DNA from: Sphingobacterium sp. SGR-19 | GTDB taxonomy: Bacteria > Bacteroidota > Bacteroidia > Sphingobacteriales > Sphingobacteriaceae | NCBI RefSeq assembly: GCF_011043555.1 | Contig: NZ_JAAKGS010000009.1 | Span: forward strand, 62,001-126,000 | Length of the DNA stretch: 64,000 bases | Direction: 5' to 3' | Part shown: positions 1 to 7,573 of the stretch, piece by piece | How positions within the stretch are numbered: position 1 is the first letter of the stretch | Layout: every line of letters begins with the position of its first letter | Translations under genes and position numbers: made by a program | Notes under the pieces: model-generated | What the model saw: the letters and a program-made list of their open reading frames with translations, nothing else | What the model was told of the DNA's origin: nothing | Database searches by the model: none

Positions 1-392
1 CCGCATTTTCGGCGTTGAGATTGGCAAAGTTTAATATTGATGATAGGCAAACGTCCGAGTTTATAGGGCTTAACACACCGATGAATGCTTTTTTTATTAT
101 GTCTCTGCCTTTTATAGGTGCTGTGCACCCGGCTTGGATATATCAGCCTTGGATATTACTTTCTATCGTAGTAATGGTTAGCTTCCTTTTAGTGTCTGAA
201 ATCCGTTTATTCAGTATGAAATTATCTTCTTTGGGATGGAGGGAAAATAAGTTTAAATATATTTTCTTGTTTATGAGTATCGTTCTTCTGGTTACGCTTC
301 GCTTTTCCGCTTTACCCCTCATTTTAATTTCCTATTTTATCTTCTCCCTACTGCATTTTAGGTTGCAGAAACGACAGGATAAATACAATTGA
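1..392 (+). CDS. pssA: CDP-diacylglycerol--serine O-phosphatidyltransferase, C-terminal part (5' end outside window)
   Basis: The reading frame is open from the first bases and ends at TGA 390-392, so this is the 3' end of a gene that starts before the window. The first residues read AFSALRLAKFNID, followed by FIGLNTPMNA. This alanine/arginine-rich segment and the GLxTPxNA turn are typical of the region just after the catalytic CDP-alcohol phosphatidyltransferase motif in bacterial PssA. The remainder is strongly hydrophobic, with about four membrane segments and a basic tail (RLQKRQDKYN). PssA makes phosphatidylserine from CDP-diacylglycerol and serine at the inner membrane. The catalytic motif itself lies outside the window, so the call rests on the flanking signature. 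It ends 4 nt before the convergent HPt gene. Confidence 0.75.
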   Translation, partial: AFSALRLAKFNIDDRQTSEFIGLNTPMNAFFIMSLPFIGAVHPAWIYQPWILLSIVVMVSFLLVSEIRLFSMKLSSLGWRENKFKYIFLFMSIVLLVTLRFSALPLILISYFIFSLLHFRLQKRQDKYN

Positions 393-396
393 TGCG

Positions 397-747
397 CTAT
401 GGTCTACTGCGATAATCGGCGATTTCCCACAGTAGTGTCCATATCTCATTTTCTATATCCAAAAACAATGTATGGATATAGGAGATATCTTCGCCATTTT
501 TTCCAGCATATTCCAGCTGTTGCAGCTTCTCCCGCAACGCTTGTGCTCCAATATATTCCATGGTGGGTTTGATATGATGGGCCTTATTCGCTATCTCGAT
601 ACGTACTTCTGACATGACGGCCTCTTTTAATGCTTGTAAATCAGAAGGTATCTGTTCTTGATAGAGTTTAAGAAATTGTAAGATCAACTCTTTATCGTTC
701 ATCAGATTCTCTTGGAAAACCGATGGATTAATCAATCTGTATTGCAT
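397..747 (-). CDS. Orphan HPt (histidine phosphotransfer) domain protein
   Basis: This is a small all-helical protein of about 116 residues. The segment KAHHIKPTMEYIG around residues 55-67 matches the HPt phospho-acceptor motif AHxLKGxxxxxG, which makes His57 the likely phosphorylated residue; the usual glycine after the lysine is proline. HPt proteins relay phosphate between hybrid kinases and response regulators, but no kinase or receiver gene lies nearby, so the partner is unknown. The start is placed at ATG 745-747. The frame can be extended to a GTG at 777, but that reaches deeper into folK and adds no domain sequence. From 747 the gene still overlaps the end of folK by 20 nt, so the two are probably translationally coupled. 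Confidence 0.7.
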   Translation of the reverse strand: MQYRLINPSVFQENLMNDKELILQFLKLYQEQIPSDLQALKEAVMSEVRIEIANKAHHIKPTMEYIGAQALREKLQQLEYAGKNGEDISYIHTLFLDIENEIWTLLWEIADYRSRP

Positions 748-1243
748 CGTCGTCGTTTGGATTAAAGGGATGTACACTTAGACTATCTTCACATTGCGCT
801 AACAAATCAACTGTTGTTAGGCCCAATTTAGGATGTTCCAGGAGAGGTGCAATTTCAGAGAGTGGAACCAACACAAATCGTCGATCGGGTAGATACGGGT
901 GTGGAACAATTAAGCGTTCGTGTTGAATACATTCCTGATTAAAGTATAAAATGTCAATATCAATTACCCTTGCACCCCATTTCGATATGCGCACACGTCC
1001 CAGATTGTCTTCAATTGCTTGTATCTCGTCTAGGAGATCCAACGGTGAAAGATGAGTAGATATTAACGTCACCTGATTAAGGAATTTAGGCTGATCCGTC
1101 ACCCCCCAAGCCTCCGTTTCGTATAACGATGAACAAGCTTCTATCTTTCCCACCTGGCTTTCAATTTTCTCGAGAGCCTTTGCTAATTGCGTGGCAGGAT
1201 TCCCCAAATTTGCACCTAATAACAAAAACACCTTATTCATCAT
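728..1243 (-). CDS. folK: 2-amino-4-hydroxy-6-hydroxymethyldihydropteridine diphosphokinase
   Basis: FolK transfers pyrophosphate from ATP to 6-hydroxymethyl-7,8-dihydropterin in cytosolic folate synthesis. The protein has 171 residues, normal for the family. It starts with the canonical LLLGANLGN strand-loop, followed by SSLYETEAWGVTDQPKFLNQV (pterin-binding segment, shown here as two adjoining parts SSLYETEAWG and VTDQPKFLNQV). Next come the signature R-x5-WGARVIDIDIL with the two Mg-binding aspartates, and then PHPYLPDRRFVLVPL. Two adjacent ATG codons start the gene (MMNKV). It is divergent from sppA with about 80 nt between them and overlaps the following HPt gene. No other folate genes are in the window. 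Confidence 0.96.
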   Translation of the reverse strand: MMNKVFLLLGANLGNPATQLAKALEKIESQVGKIEACSSLYETEAWGVTDQPKFLNQVTLISTHLSPLDLLDEIQAIEDNLGRVRISKWGARVIDIDILYFNQECIQHERLIVPHPYLPDRRFVLVPLSEIAPLLEHPKLGLTTVDLLAQCEDSLSVHPFNPNDDDAIQID

Positions 1244-1325
1244 CTAAAGATAAAGCTAATCTATTTAAATTTCGAATTCTTCAAAAGAAACCTCTAAATT
1301 AGAGACGAAAAAAATAAAGGATATT

Positions 1326-3092
1326 ATGAAGTCTTTTTTTAAATATGTTTTAGCAACGATCACAGGAACGGTCATCGTTTTCGTTGTTTTATTTTTGATA
1401 CTGATTGGATTTATCACGGCGACAGTGAGCAGTATGGGTGCGAAAGAGGAGATCTATGTTCCGTCAAGTGCCGTACTGTATGTTTCGTTAGATTATAATA
1501 TTCTTGAGCGTACGTCATCGAATCCCTGGGAAAGCATGAATTTACCGGGTTACGAAGAGATGAAATCGCTGGGATTAAACGATATCCTTTCACGCATCGC
1601 CGCAGCAAAAGGGGACGATCGCATAAAAGGTATATTCCTGAATCCTACATATGTTAATACCGGTATGGCAAGTTTAAAGGAGATCCGGGACGCATTGGTT
1701 GACTTTAAATCATCCGGTAAGTTTATTGTCGCATATAGCGATGTCTATACACAAAAAGCTTATTATCTAGCATCGGTAGCCGATGAAATTTATATGAATC
1801 CTGAAGGCTCTTTGGAGTTTAAGGGGCTTTCCGCCTCCGTCATGTTTATGAAAGAAGCATTGGACAAATTGGGGATAGAGATGCAGGTTGTCAAAGTCGG
1901 TACCTATAAATCGGCTGTTGAACCTTTTATCTTGAATGAAATGAGCAGAGCGAACAAGGAACAAATGACAGCCTATTTGGAGAGTATATATAGTACATTT
2001 TTGGAGAATGTATCAAACGGAAGGCAGATTTCGACTGATACATTGAGAAATATTGCAAATAATTTTTTGATAAGGGATGCCGATGATGCTGTTCATCATA
2101 AATTTATTGACGGTAAATGTTATAAAGACGAGGTGTTCTCTAAGTTGAAAGAGCGCCTGGAAGTCGACGAGAAAAAGGATGTCCCTGCTGTTTCCTTATT
2201 GGATTATAACAAGGAAGGAAAAACAGAAACAAAAGGCGATCGCGTAGCTGTGTTGTATGCTTATGGTGATATTGTTGATGGTGAAGGTATGGAAGGTAAT
2301 ATAGGTGGAGATAAACTTTCTCGGGAACTTCGGAAATTACGTCGTGACGATCGGGTGAAAGCAGTAGTATTGCGTGTAAATTCACCAGGCGGTTCTGCAC
2401 TGGCATCCGACATTATTGCCCGTGAAGTAGAGTTGACGAAGAAGGTAAAGCCTATTATGGTATCCATGGGAGACTATGCCGCTTCTGGTGGATATTATAT
2501 TTCTACTATGGCCGATTCTATTTTTGCTGAAAGGGAAACACTTACCGGTTCTATAGGTGTATTTGGCTTGATTCCTAATCTTCAAGGACTGCTTAACAAT
2601 AAATTGGGGATACGTGTGGACGAGGTCAAAACAGGTAAATTTGCAGATCTGATGACTTCTGTTGACCGGCCGTTGACGGAAGAGGAGAAGGCCATTATAC
2701 AGGCGGAAGTTAACCGTATTTATGATACATTTACGAGCAAAGTGGCTGCAGGTCGAAATATGGAAATATCCGCTGTGGATAGTATTGGACAGGGTAGGGT
2801 GTGGACAGGGAGCCAGGCATTGGAACGTGGACTGGTAGACGGTATCGGAAATCTTGATCGAGCTATACGAGCTGCGGCAGCAAAGGCGAAATTGAAAGAT
2901 TACAGAGTAATGTATTATCCTACACAGAAAGATCCGTTCGCAACGTTATTTAGCACATCCAAGGAGCGGATAAAGATATGGATGTTGGATGAGGAGCTAG
3001 GCGAGTACAGACAGCATGTCGAGCAGCTTCGTACCGTATTAAAGTCTTCTGGTATACAAGCTCGTATTCCGTATAGGATTGAAATTAGATAA
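1326..3092 (+). CDS. sppA: Signal peptide peptidase SppA, 67K type
   Basis: SppA is a membrane-anchored serine protease that degrades signal peptides left after secretion. The protein of 588 residues has one N-terminal membrane anchor (about residues 5-35) and two tandem S49 peptidase domains, as in the long E. coli-type enzyme. The catalytic lysine is Lys195 in VGTYKSAVEPF of the first domain. The nucleophile is Ser387 in SMGDYAASGGYYIS of the second domain. Both residues of the Ser/Lys dyad are therefore present. The ATG at 1326 is preceded by an AAAGG-like ribosome binding site. pgk follows 82 nt downstream on the same strand, after a small hairpin. Confidence 0.96.
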   Translation: MKSFFKYVLATITGTVIVFVVLFLILIGFITATVSSMGAKEEIYVPSSAVLYVSLDYNILERTSSNPWESMNLPGYEEMKSLGLNDILSRIAAAKGDDRIKGIFLNPTYVNTGMASLKEIRDALVDFKSSGKFIVAYSDVYTQKAYYLASVADEIYMNPEGSLEFKGLSASVMFMKEALDKLGIEMQVVKVGTYKSAVEPFILNEMSRANKEQMTAYLESIYSTFLENVSNGRQISTDTLRNIANNFLIRDADDAVHHKFIDGKCYKDEVFSKLKERLEVDEKKDVPAVSLLDYNKEGKTETKGDRVAVLYAYGDIVDGEGMEGNIGGDKLSRELRKLRRDDRVKAVVLRVNSPGGSALASDIIAREVELTKKVKPIMVSMGDYAASGGYYISTMADSIFAERETLTGSIGVFGLIPNLQGLLNNKLGIRVDEVKTGKFADLMTSVDRPLTEEEKAIIQAEVNRIYDTFTSKVAAGRNMEISAVDSIGQGRVWTGSQALERGLVDGIGNLDRAIRAAAAKAKLKDYRVMYYPTQKDPFATLFSTSKERIKIWMLDEELGEYRQHVEQLRTVLKSSGIQARIPYRIEIR

Positions 3093-3125
3093 ATAGGTGC
3101 AAGTATTCTTACTTTTTTCTATATT

Positions 3126-3150
3126 TAGCCCACGGTTTAAGCCGTGGCTA
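3126..3150 (+). repeat. REP-like hairpin between sppA and pgk
   Basis: TAGCC-(C)-ACGG and CCGTGGCTA form a 9-bp stem with one bulged C and a 6-nt loop (TTTAAG). No run of T follows, so it is not a classic terminator. The sequence resembles the short CCACGG/CCGTGG hairpins associated with Y1 (REP-associated) transposases in Bacteroidota genomes, but no such transposase is in this window. The identification as a REP is inference. Confidence 0.45.
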
Positions 3151-3174
3151 TAATACATAAATAAAAAGACATAT

Positions 3175-4365
3175 ATGAAGACTATTGATGATTTAAATTT
3201 CTCTGGCAAAAAGGCATTAGTTCGAGTAGATTTTAATGTGCCTTTGGATGAGAATTTTAATATAACAGATGATAACCGTATACAAGGGGCTGCTCCTACC
3301 ATCAAAAAAATTTTAGCTGATGGCGGTGCGGTCATATTGATGTCTCATTTGGGTCGGCCAAAAGAAGGGCCTACCGACAAATATTCGTTGAAGCACATTG
3401 TTGGACATCTATCTAAAGTACTAGGTGTAGACGTACAGTTTGCCAATGACTGTATAGGAGAGGAAGCTGTTCAAAAAAGTGCAGCGCTAAAAGGTGGAGA
3501 AGTGCTTCTTTTGGAGAACTTGCGTTTTTATAAAGAAGAAGAAAAGGGAGACGCTAGATTTGCGGAAAAGCTGGCGAAATTGGGCAACGTGTATGTGAAC
3601 GATGCTTTTGGTACAGCACATCGTGCACATGCCTCTACAGCGATTATTGCACAATTTTTTCCTAACAACAAATATGCTGGCTATTTGATGGCGGCAGAAA
3701 TCAACAATGCGGAGAAAGTATTGAATAATCCGGAACGCCCCTTTACTGCCATTATGGGAGGAGCAAAGGTTTCAGATAAAATTCAGTTAATCGAGGCACT
3801 TTTAGATAAAGTGGATAACTTGGTTATCGGTGGAGGTATGGCGTATACTTTTGTAAAAGCTCAAGGAGGAGAAATTGGAAAATCTTTAGTCGAGTTAGAT
3901 AAATTAGATCTAGCCAACGAATTAGTGAAAAAAGCAGATGAAAAGGGAGTGAATTTGGTACTTCCTACCGATGCACAGATCGCGGATAGATTTGCAAATG
4001 ATGCGGATACCTACAATGGCCCAAACGACCAAATTCCTGCTGATAGGGAAGGATTGGATATTGGGGCGGAATCTTCCGAACATTTTGCAGAGGTTATAAG
4101 TGCTTCCAATACATTGTTGTGGAATGGGCCAATGGGTGTTTTTGAGTTTGATACATTTGCGAAGGGTACGAAGGCAGTTGCAGATGCAGTAGTAAAAGCT
4201 ACAGAACGCGGTGCTTTTTCGCTTATTGGTGGTGGTGATTCGGCTGCTGCGGTGTCTAAGTTTGGCATGACTGAGCATGTCAGCTATGTCAGTACTGGTG
4301 GCGGTGCTTTATTGGAATATATGGAGGGTAAGGTATTGCCGGGAGTGAAAGCTTTAGAAGACTAA
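3175..4365 (+). CDS. pgk: Phosphoglycerate kinase
   Basis: Pgk is the cytosolic glycolytic enzyme that interconverts 1,3-bisphosphoglycerate plus ADP and 3-phosphoglycerate plus ATP. The protein of 396 residues has the family signature VRVDFNVPLD near the N-terminus, the substrate-binding motif SHLGRPK, the conserved VNDAFGTAHRAHAS helix in the first domain, and MGGAKVSDK plus VIGGGMAYTF in the nucleotide domain. GGGDSAAAV and STGGGALLEYMEGK lie near the C-terminus. Length and motifs are complete. It has no obvious operon partner: a clear terminator follows 27 nt after the stop. Confidence 0.98.
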   Translation: MKTIDDLNFSGKKALVRVDFNVPLDENFNITDDNRIQGAAPTIKKILADGGAVILMSHLGRPKEGPTDKYSLKHIVGHLSKVLGVDVQFANDCIGEEAVQKSAALKGGEVLLLENLRFYKEEEKGDARFAEKLAKLGNVYVNDAFGTAHRAHASTAIIAQFFPNNKYAGYLMAAEINNAEKVLNNPERPFTAIMGGAKVSDKIQLIEALLDKVDNLVIGGGMAYTFVKAQGGEIGKSLVELDKLDLANELVKKADEKGVNLVLPTDAQIADRFANDADTYNGPNDQIPADREGLDIGAESSEHFAEVISASNTLLWNGPMGVFEFDTFAKGTKAVADAVVKATERGAFSLIGGGDSAAAVSKFGMTEHVSYVSTGGGALLEYMEGKVLPGVKALED

Positions 4366-4392
4366 CAATAACATATATCATAATGAGAATAG

Positions 4393-4420
4393 GGCAGACT
4401 TATTAGTCTGCCTTATTTTT
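4393..4420 (+). terminator. Rho-independent terminator after pgk
   Basis: GGCAGACT (4393-4400), a 4-nt loop TATT, and AGTCTGCC (4405-4412) form a perfect 8-bp stem followed by TTATTTTTTT. It sits 27 nt after the pgk stop codon and is the expected end of that transcript. Confidence 0.9.
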
Positions 4421-4560
4421 TTATAGTTGATTTTGCGGTAGTTCTTCTACATGATGCGATACCTTTTTAACGTGACGTGGTGCTTCTTTACTCCGTTGCG
4501 GTAGTTCTGATGCATGGCGTGACACCTCTTTAAGCTGATGCGGTACCTATTCAGCGCACT
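4421..4560 (-). repeat. Degenerate 21-bp tandem repeat encoding heptapeptides (decayed reading frame)
   Basis: Six roughly 21-nt units, sharing TGCGGTA / TGCGATACCT / GTGACACCT cores, run from about 4433 to 4560. Read on the minus strand in one frame they give five complete heptapeptides: HQLKEVS, RHASELP, QRSKEAP, RHVKKVS and HHVEELP, then QNQL and a TAA stop (4421-4423). The shared pattern is x-x-x-(K/E/S)-(E/K)-(V/L/A)-(P/S). The frame is interrupted by TAG at 4547-4549 but stays open for at least 30 codons on its far side (…EKRKCIVFALHYQQEIQQCAE). No start codon or ribosome binding site was identified. This looks like the 3' remnant of a repeat-protein gene, or a mobile small repeat; function unknown. 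Confidence 0.55.
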
Positions 4561-4723
4561 GTTGTATTTCTTGTTGGTAATGTAGGGCAAAGACGATGCA
4601 TTTCCGTTTTTCCGAAAGGCAGAGATGCACTTCCGAAGAATTAGCTGGGAGAGAAAAATGTTCTACTCGTCCCTCTTGACGTTTATTCGTGGCTTCTGGT
4701 TAATCATGTTGTTAGACTTTTGA

Positions 4724-4764
4724 ACATAGAGGTACGGAAATGTCACATTTCCGTACCTCTATGT
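4724..4764. repeat. Perfect 20-bp inverted repeat with a 1-nt spacer
   Basis: The left arm ACATAGAGGTACGGAAATGT (4724-4743) is the exact reverse complement of the right arm at 4745-4764, with a single C between. As RNA it would form a very long hairpin from either strand. It is not followed by a T-run, so it is not a standard terminator. Related fragments (TTTCCGTTTTTCC… near 4600 and TTTCCGTTTTTC… near 4768) recur around it, so the whole 4.43-4.95 kb gap is a mosaic of short repeats. It lies downstream of the MBL-fold gene, whose transcript it might end or protect. Confidence 0.85.
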
Positions 4765-4952
4765 CGTGTTTCCGTTTTTCTTTGCGGCAAAGATGGTCGG
4801 AAGGATTACAGAGATGATCGTCGTTCTTGTGAATTACCTCCGCGTACTAATAAAAACGTTCCTCGTTATTGCAATTCCGTAGGGGAATATGGGGTCTGTT
4901 ACTACTTTTTTGTGCATATAATAAGTATATTCCAATATACGAAAGTATCAAA

Positions 4953-5975
4953 TTAATAAATCTGTTTATAATGATAATATTCTCCCCAGGCCATGATAAC
5001 ATAAGGAGTGGTTATGCTTTTCATTTTGTTAAACGTCAACCAGTAAGGTTCGCGATGGTCGATGGAATGCTGCAATTCATTTTCATGTCCAGTGATGATT
5101 AGCCGTGGATTTATACTGTTTATTGCTTCTTCCAAGTTGGGCATCCAGCAGTGGAGGAGCAGTACATCTGTCTCTACTTCGTTTCTCAACTCTCTAATCC
5201 AAGAACGGTCATTTTTGTTTGCTTGATCGCCGGTGTGCATAACGGTCAAATTTTCGGGAGTTGTAATAGCATAGATATTATTGGGTACATTATCTTGGTG
5301 TCCAGGGAAAACCTTAATTTTTAATTGCTTGCTATTGCCCAATACAATATCTTTAGTTATTGTAGCGGAAGAATCTCTTAAGTGAATGTAATTGCTGGAT
5401 TTTTCCTCCCACAATCCAGTAGGAACGATGACTTTTTTCTCTTGTTTGGCAAACATATCCGCCACTGCGGCATCTGCATGGTCTCCGTGTCGATGCGTAA
5501 CGAAAAGAACATCCGATAGATCAATTAGCTTTTGTATCTGGCTGTCGTCAATATACCAATGACGGCTGCTTCCGACTAGATCAATGGCAATAGTTACGGA
5601 TTCACTCTGGATAATAAACCCGTGATTGTAGACCTTAAAAATCCGTATCCCTGTCGCTGTCTTATTCGATTGCAAAGAATCGATGACTCGATCTAAAACG
5701 TATTTAAAATAATTTTTAAGTGTCATCGAAGTATCCATACGTGTGTCATGCAATATGCCATCTAAAGAAAAAAGTGCTAATTTTCTTTCGTTTGTATACA
5801 GTGTATCAGGTGGATATCTGTCCAATGTTTTATAGACGTGATCAAGTATAATTGTACTTTGATCTTCCAAGAGGCTTTGGGGATCTTTATGGTAATATTG
5901 TCGAATTTGAGCTTGGGCAGCTCCTTGTATTATCCACAAGCAAAGACATATTCCACAGACAAATTTATTTTTCAT
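4953..5975 (-). CDS. Secreted metallo-beta-lactamase-fold protein
   Basis: The protein has 340 residues and an N-terminal signal peptide (MKNKFVCGICLCLWIIQGAAQA, cleavage after about residue 22), so it is exported. The zinc-binding signature is THRHGDHAD (His161, His163, Asp165, His166). A later GHQD (possible His ligand), MHTGD (Asp ligand) and TGHENE fill the remaining positions of an MBL-fold hydrolase. The first 100 residues are helical and not part of the fold. The closest general class by motif is the UlaG/L-ascorbate-lactonase-like MBL group; the substrate cannot be inferred. It follows the phosphodiester glycosidase gene by 62 nt, across a hairpin, on the same strand, so it may be the last gene of the SusCD operon or separately controlled. 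Confidence 0.75.
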   Translation of the reverse strand: MKNKFVCGICLCLWIIQGAAQAQIRQYYHKDPQSLLEDQSTIILDHVYKTLDRYPPDTLYTNERKLALFSLDGILHDTRMDTSMTLKNYFKYVLDRVIDSLQSNKTATGIRIFKVYNHGFIIQSESVTIAIDLVGSSRHWYIDDSQIQKLIDLSDVLFVTHRHGDHADAAVADMFAKQEKKVIVPTGLWEEKSSNYIHLRDSSATITKDIVLGNSKQLKIKVFPGHQDNVPNNIYAITTPENLTVMHTGDQANKNDRSWIRELRNEVETDVLLLHCWMPNLEEAINSINPRLIITGHENELQHSIDHREPYWLTFNKMKSITTPYVIMAWGEYYHYKQIY

Positions 5976-5995
5976 AATGAAGCGTATTGCAAATA

Positions 5996-6020
5996 AGGGA
6001 CAACCTTTGTGGTTGCCCCT
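5996..6020 (-). terminator. Intercistronic hairpin (possible attenuator/terminator)
   Basis: On the minus-strand RNA, AGGGGCAACC, a 5-nt loop, and GGUUGUCCCU pair over 10 bp with one G-U pair, followed by UAUUUG. It lies between the phosphodiester glycosidase stop (6038) and the MBL-fold gene start (5975). The following U-run is weak, so partial termination or mRNA stabilisation is as likely as full termination. Confidence 0.55.
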
Positions 6021-6037
6021 AGAGATATTTAAATATC

Positions 6038-7570
6038 CTAATCCCTCTCAGTGACGATCATCCAAGATGAAGCCAACGGCGGGTTATGATCAGGATTTGT
6101 AGCATGTGTACGTGAAAAAGGTTTATAAGAACCACTATTTGTATCTTCAAGAATACCGACAGAGGCACCGCCTTCCATCAGATAAAGACCACCTTCACAA
6201 CCCAGAGCTTTTAAAAGTTCTGCAATTTCCCTGCGGGTATAACCATTTCCGACACTTTCATGTCGTCCGTTTCCTACAAACAAATAAACTTTGTTGTTTG
6301 CCGAATAACCTATTGCCGCTCGCGCATCACTATTTCCTGCGAGACTAGGAATTTCACCATTCTGTAGCAATACAATACCGCCCACGGCATGTTCCAAATT
6401 ATCTTTCATTTGTTCAAATTCTGTTCTGTTACCAATAAGGGGAGTACCCTCATTTTTCTTTATGCCAAAGAAATAATGTGTGGGATCCCAAAAATCAGTT
6501 GACAAAACGGCACCATAGCGCACCACTGGTCCACGCACCACAAAAGAAGGTGCTGCTCCCTGTTGTATATCGCCAGTAATTGCTGCCAATACACGCCAAT
6601 CAGTACTTGAATAACGGTTGTTTTTATGGGTAGCCATGACGGTCAAGTTCTGCAAAGCAGTATATGGAGGTCCGACGTCATTAGGACTTCCGCCTTCAAC
6701 CCGCACTTTTGGATTATTTAAATCAGCTTCCAGAACGGTACACGAAGCAAGGACACCAGTCGAATTATTGATATAAGACATAGCACCCATTTTTACACCC
6801 GGAGCAATTTCCTCTTCTGTACTTTGAACCACATTACGAATAAGTGTACTGTTATTTAACAATTTTTCTATCATGGTTGGCTCGACATAGACCTCTTGGA
6901 TATCGTCCTGTGTGCGGACATTGATGTATACATTTCCGCTTTCATATACCAAAAAGCCTCGAGCTGAGCTTATAGACATAGGCATGTCATAACCCAATGC
7001 TACGGGAATATTGACCCAAAATTTTAAATCGGGTGCAATGTCTTGATTTATTAAATAAGAAGTGACTTCTCCCGTTTCCTCTTTTTGCTTAAAAACGACA
7101 TCGTTTATATTGACAACTTTTGAGGTGAATTTATGAATGTCTGTTGTCAAATTTTCTAATGTAACTGTTGAAAAACTGCCGGACCCAAAGCCTATGGCGG
7201 CTATTTCTGAGGAAGTGCTTAGGACATAATGTGCATTGTCCAAGATAAGTGATTCTCCGCCGACTTTTACACGTACCAAATCGTTAACATTAAACGCGGA
7301 CGCATTATTTGTAAAGATGCGAATTGCGACATCAGATCCATCTTGGACATGTATCGATCTATTGTCCACACCATTTACAGTTGCTTCCATATATGAGGGT
7401 TCTGCAAACGACTTACTATTGTCTAATTCATACAGATAAACTAATTCTGAAATCCGGACTAACTTCGCGTAATCCGCAGGATTTTGTTCGCTTTTTTGGA
7501 AACCTTCCTGCTTGCAAGAAAAGAGCAGAAAACCCCAAATGATGTATATACTGATATATAAACCTTTCAT
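6038..7570 (-). CDS. Lipoprotein with DUF5689-like and phosphodiester glycosidase (NAGPA-type) domains
   Basis: The 510-residue protein begins with a lipoprotein signal (LLFSCKQEG, lipidated Cys19), so it is probably on the outer membrane. Residues about 35-230 resemble the DUF5689 module found in Bacteroidota surface lipoproteins. Residues about 250-510 look like the NAGPA phosphodiester glycosidase domain (PF09992): AAITGDIQQ, the core ARAAIGYSANNKVYLFVGNGRH, the helix REIAELLKALGCEGGLYLMEGGAS in place of the usual LDGGGS, and a terminal ASSWMIV strand. Enzymes of this family remove a sugar bound through a phosphodiester, such as GlcNAc-1-P-6-Man in animals. It lies 3 nt from the metallophosphoesterase gene in the SusCD operon, which suggests joint attack on a phosphorylated glycan. 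The true substrate is unknown. Confidence 0.75.
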   Translation of the reverse strand: MKGLYISIYIIWGFLLFSCKQEGFQKSEQNPADYAKLVRISELVYLYELDNSKSFAEPSYMEATVNGVDNRSIHVQDGSDVAIRIFTNNASAFNVNDLVRVKVGGESLILDNAHYVLSTSSEIAAIGFGSGSFSTVTLENLTTDIHKFTSKVVNINDVVFKQKEETGEVTSYLINQDIAPDLKFWVNIPVALGYDMPMSISSARGFLVYESGNVYINVRTQDDIQEVYVEPTMIEKLLNNSTLIRNVVQSTEEEIAPGVKMGAMSYINNSTGVLASCTVLEADLNNPKVRVEGGSPNDVGPPYTALQNLTVMATHKNNRYSSTDWRVLAAITGDIQQGAAPSFVVRGPVVRYGAVLSTDFWDPTHYFFGIKKNEGTPLIGNRTEFEQMKDNLEHAVGGIVLLQNGEIPSLAGNSDARAAIGYSANNKVYLFVGNGRHESVGNGYTRREIAELLKALGCEGGLYLMEGGASVGILEDTNSGSYKPFSRTHATNPDHNPPLASSWMIVTERD

Positions 7571-7573
7571 TTT

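Noticed and set aside
4720..5102. Two overlapping plus-strand frames after pgk
   Set aside because: They run through the palindrome and into the antisense of the MBL-fold gene, with no recognisable protein features.
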